NCBI GenBank assembly: GCA_018398765.1
Contig: JAHBMJ010002872.1
Coordinates: 5,001 to 15,258, forward strand
DNA: 10,258 nt
Direction: 5' to 3'
Source of the DNA: Chromera velia
Taxonomy: Eukaryota > Sar > Chromeraceae
Made by a program: the position numbers and the translations under genes. The notes below the pieces were generated by a model that saw nothing but the letters and a program-made list of their open reading frames with translations, searched no databases and was not told where the DNA came from. Positions 8,241 to 10,258 of this stretch are shown piece after piece. Numbering within the stretch: position 1 is the stretch's first letter; every line of letters starts with the position of its first letter.

Positions 8241-8673
8241 AAAGTGAAGCGGGAGGCACTTACAAAACAAAAATACCCCAGCCCATGTGACGTGAATACT
8301 CATAGCCGCGCCGCCTCTAAGCGTTGGCGTGGGCCGGTTGGTGGCGTTGAAAGAATGCATGACCCTGCTTCGCGGGACCGAGCAGAAGCGTGCACGCCCG
8401 TAGCCACTCCAATCGATATAACTTCAGGATGGCTTGTGTTCATGGCATTCAGATTGACTATCAGGAGAACTGGACTTTGAAGTAGGACTTCTAGGGAACG
8501 CTTCTAGGAACAGACCTTCTATCTGTTATCTGAGCCTCGTGCTAGCTATGATCACGTTTCATATGCTAGCAGGGCCTCGTTTGGCAAGGGCCAAGAAGCT
8601 TCTGAGTGGAGTCAGAAGCGCAGATTGAAGTGTTTCAACATGTTGACAGACTGGGGTTGAGAGATCATAAGAG
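8241..8673 (+). other. Leader region upstream of the decayed gag
   Basis: No gene. Two GCTAGC palindromes (8541-8546, 8565-8570) are enclosed by direct copies of GCCTCGT (8534-8540, 8574-8580), and CTTCTAGG occurs twice (about 8489 and 8501). A 5' LTR and primer binding site of the gag-bearing element would be expected here. The best candidate LTR end is CA|TGGCATTCAGATTG near 8440; an alternative TGGAGTCAGAAGC lies near 8606. Neither can be confirmed. Confidence 0.35.
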
Positions 8674-9636
8674 ATGGACCTGATAGGAAATCCCCAGGCC
8701 TAGGCTGTACTCCAGGAACGGTTTAAGCAGCTTTTGAACCGAGTGCAGCAGCTGTCGGTGATTGCGGAACACCAACAGCAGGAAATTGCTGAGTTGAAAG
8801 CTCAATTAGGACATCAGAGTTCTCTTGCTCAGTCTTCCTTTCAGAGCCATTCTGGCGATGTTTCACGTCCCTCTCCACCTCCCAGTATGAAGCCTAAGAA
8901 GCCCGAAATCTTTTTGGAGAAGGCCGAGGATGTGGACACTTGGATTGCCTTGTGGCAGAACCTGTATCACATCACAAAGACCCCTCCAGAGGAACAGGCC
9001 CCCATCGCAGTGACCTCTCTCTCGCCAACCTTCCAGGTGAAGCTGGCAGAGGAGGCCAGGGCAGAAGGAATCCCCATCACGTCGTTGGAAGGACTGAAGG
9101 AGGTATTATACCGCAGCTTCCCAGACCCCAATGTCCAGGAAACCCTCCGATCTGAGATTAGACAGATCTGTGCGAAGAAGGGGGTATGGGATTACACGGA
9201 CGAGTTCAGGGGGATCGCGGGCCGGTTGATAGACGTGACTCAGACAGATTTGATGTATAACTACAAGGCAGGTCTCCCCAAAGCAGTGTCTGATGAGATC
9301 AGACGGGTTTACCCCAAACTAGACACATTGCCAAAGCTGATCACAGAAGCACTGAAAGCAGAGAAGAGAGATGCGGGGAGGAACAGAGGAAACCATTGGA
9401 ACCATGGGCAGTCAAATGGGGGGCAAAAGAAGAACGGAGAACCAGTCCCCATAGACCTGAGTGCTCTCTCTCGAGCCGAGAAGCAGCAGCTGAAAAGAGA
9501 AAGCCGTTGTTACTTGTACACAGAGAGGGGGCATATTCAGTCCGACTGCCCGGGCCCCCGCAGCAGCCAGCCCAGTGGCGGCAGGAGGAATGATTGGAGA
9601 AGGGGTGGAGAGAGGCAAATGATTCAGAACCAATAG
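8674..9636 (+). pseudogene. gag: Decayed gag of a Ty3/gypsy-type LTR retrotransposon
   Basis: Gag forms the particle that packages the element's RNA for reverse transcription in the cytoplasm. The frame can be traced from ATG 8674 through 320 codons to TAG 9634-9636. Residues 1-9 are followed by an in-frame TAG (8701-8703); after it the frame stays open. Visible order: a heptad-like coiled-coil (about 11-48, ERFKQLLNRVQQLSVIAEHQ onward), a Ser/Pro linker, a capsid-like Retrotrans_gag region (about residues 75-230, with DVDTWIALWQNLYHI and YRSFPDPNVQ), a basic Arg/Asn/Gly stretch, and a single CCHC zinc knuckle (279-292). In the knuckle the second Cys is Tyr (TAC 9517-9519), so it reads C-x2-Y-x4-H-x4-C. 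The tail is Arg/Gly-rich. No protease or polymerase follows. The early stop, the broken knuckle and the missing pol indicate a dead copy. Confidence 0.85.
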
Positions 9637-9638
9637 TA

Positions 9639-9979
9639 TGGGGTCCGTAGGGAAGCTTGGTTCCCTACCTCCTAAGCTAGTTCTAACTTAGTTCAGAGAC
9701 TTGACTCATCCTACTTACGGAAGAACTGACAGTGCGGTTGCTTTCTTACAGTCAATGTCTGATAGGACAAATGCATGCTTTTCTATTTAATTCTATTTGT
9801 CGTACGTTAATTACTCCCGTCTGCATATTATTTCTCTTCCAATACAGACTGCCATGGCGGCGCCTCCATGAGCCTGCGTACGTGTGCTGTGAGCCGTGTG
9901 GGTCCCAACGGCGGTAGGGCGTGCCAGTTTGGCTCAGCCCGGGGTTGGCCGGCCCCGTGCCTCGCCTCACAATACTACA
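9639..9979 (-). repeat. Putative 3' LTR of the minus-strand chromovirus
   Basis: On the minus strand TGTAGTATTGTGAGG begins directly after a purine-rich tract, as LTRs do after the polypurine tract. Reading on, CGGACCCCA is the last sensible CA end before gag sequence begins at 9638. This gives 341 bases of form TG...CA. There is no second LTR in the window for comparison, so the right-hand edge (9979) is better supported than the left-hand edge. Confidence 0.45.
9647..9668. repeat. Short hairpin just after the gag stop
   Basis: GTAGGGAA (9647-9654) and TTCCCTAC (9661-9668) are perfect inverted copies around a 6-base loop. It lies 10 bases after the gag TAG, and inside the putative LTR if that boundary is right. 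Confidence 0.8.
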
Positions 9980-9980
9980 T

Positions 9981-9994
9981 GCCCCCCTCCCCTG
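9981..9994 (-). other. Polypurine tract of the minus-strand retrotransposon
   Basis: The minus strand reads CAGGGGAGGGGGGC, then A and the TGTAG start of the putative LTR. In LTR retrotransposons such a tract primes plus-strand DNA synthesis and abuts the 3' LTR. It lies about 80 bases downstream of the chromodomain stop codon, the expected order. Confidence 0.55.
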
Positions 9995-10072
9995 AGCGTG
10001 TGCCCCCACGGGCTTTGCAAAGTTATTGATGGGTCTCTTTTCTGCAGTTAACTGGTCCTAGGACTTAACTGA

Positions 10073-10258
10073 CTAATGCCGGCTTAAGAATTCGTTCACC
10101 TTCTGTCGCGCGTTCCTCAGATTGGAGGCTGGCTCCCAGGTGGCTTCACTTTCTTCGTAACCTACCCACTGAACCAAGAACTGTTTCCCTCGTCCCCTGC
10201 CTCAGACGGTAAGGACTTTTTCGACTTCGTACTCTTCGTCTGCCCAGGCAGGCTGACG
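10073..10258 (-). pseudogene. pol: C-terminal chromodomain of a Ty3/gypsy (chromovirus) integrase, with an in-frame TGA
   Basis: The minus strand, entering at the window edge, reads RQPAWADEEYEVEKVLTV, then TGA (10202-10204), then GRGRGKQFLVQWVGYEESEA, TWEPASNLRNARQKVNEFL and SRH, with a stop TAG at 10073-10075. EYxVEKVL, LVQWVGY and TWEPxxNL are the hallmark blocks of a chromodomain. The three aromatic cage positions that bind methyl-lysine in HP1-type domains are present: Tyr (10229-10231), Trp (10166-10168) and Tyr (10157-10159). In chromoviruses this domain ends the Pol polyprotein and guides integration to marked chromatin. The internal TGA replaces a position usually basic in the family, so this copy is probably inactive unless TGA is read through. 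Integrase and reverse transcriptase would lie to the right of the window. Confidence 0.88.

Larger units (their letters stand above)
8674..10258. mobile_element. Two LTR retrotransposon fragments in opposite orientation, probably nested
   Basis: The + strand gag (8674-9636) lacks its pol, and the minus-strand chromodomain, polypurine tract and putative LTR follow at once. The putative LTR end at 9639 lies 2 bases after the gag stop. The simplest model is insertion of the minus-strand element into the gag-pol frame of the + strand element. The remainder of the interrupted element would then lie beyond the right edge, after the far LTR of the minus-strand element. Confidence 0.55.

Noticed and set aside
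8001-8480. A 159-codon + strand frame across the tandem repeats
   Set aside because: It reads through C and A homopolymers of a non-coding repeat. The corresponding frame in the other copy is not maintained.
10202-10204. TGA as a sense codon in this organism
   Set aside because: The inferred end of the acidic-protein gene is TGA, and a single nonsense change in a transposon copy is a simpler explanation.

Overview
The window looks like nuclear DNA of a eukaryote, probably a protist. Genes are split by GT-AG introns, microsatellites are frequent, there are no operons or Shine-Dalgarno sites, and the right end carries Ty3/gypsy-type LTR retrotransposon debris. Intron style, compositional texture and a microtubule-associated-protein-like gene would fit a chromerid-like alveolate or similar alga. 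That is an impression, not something the sequence proves.

Layout. 1-2298 (+): the 3' part of a spliced gene. Three exons (about 1-60, 578-807, 1138-2298) join in a consistent phase and encode an unrecognised protein with a very acidic, poly-Glu middle. 2299-3830: low-complexity intergenic DNA with one plausible Cys-rich exon (about 3198-3367/3372, +). About 3830-4680: a sharply AT-rich island without a convincing gene; a 56-codon ORF (4615-4785) straddles its right edge. 4786-5571: mixed DNA with one textbook splice acceptor (4980) and one good donor (5157), hence a possible small + strand gene that I cannot assemble. 6113-7081 (-): the best intact gene, a 323-codon first exon with PGYxGxxP and TTxYT motifs like those of ciliary or subpellicular microtubule-associated proteins. 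A phase-compatible last exon may lie at 5572-5697. 7082-7640: presumed upstream region of that gene.

7640-8320: a repeat field built on two roughly 236-bp tandem units with C-tracts, A-tracts and TGACGCACGC-like words. 8674-9636 (+): a decayed gag of an LTR retrotransposon, with an early stop codon and a mutated zinc knuckle. 9639-10258 (-): the 3' end of a second retrotransposon in opposite orientation: integrase-type chromodomain with one in-frame TGA, then a polypurine tract, then a putative LTR. The putative LTR edge falls just past the gag stop, so the simplest reading is that the second element (a chromovirus) inserted into the first.

The host genes do not form an evident pathway together. 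The strongest observations are the nested, apparently C-to-T-decayed retroelements, the duplicated repeat unit, the AT-rich island, and an intron whose 3' end is an array of donor-like GTGA repeats.
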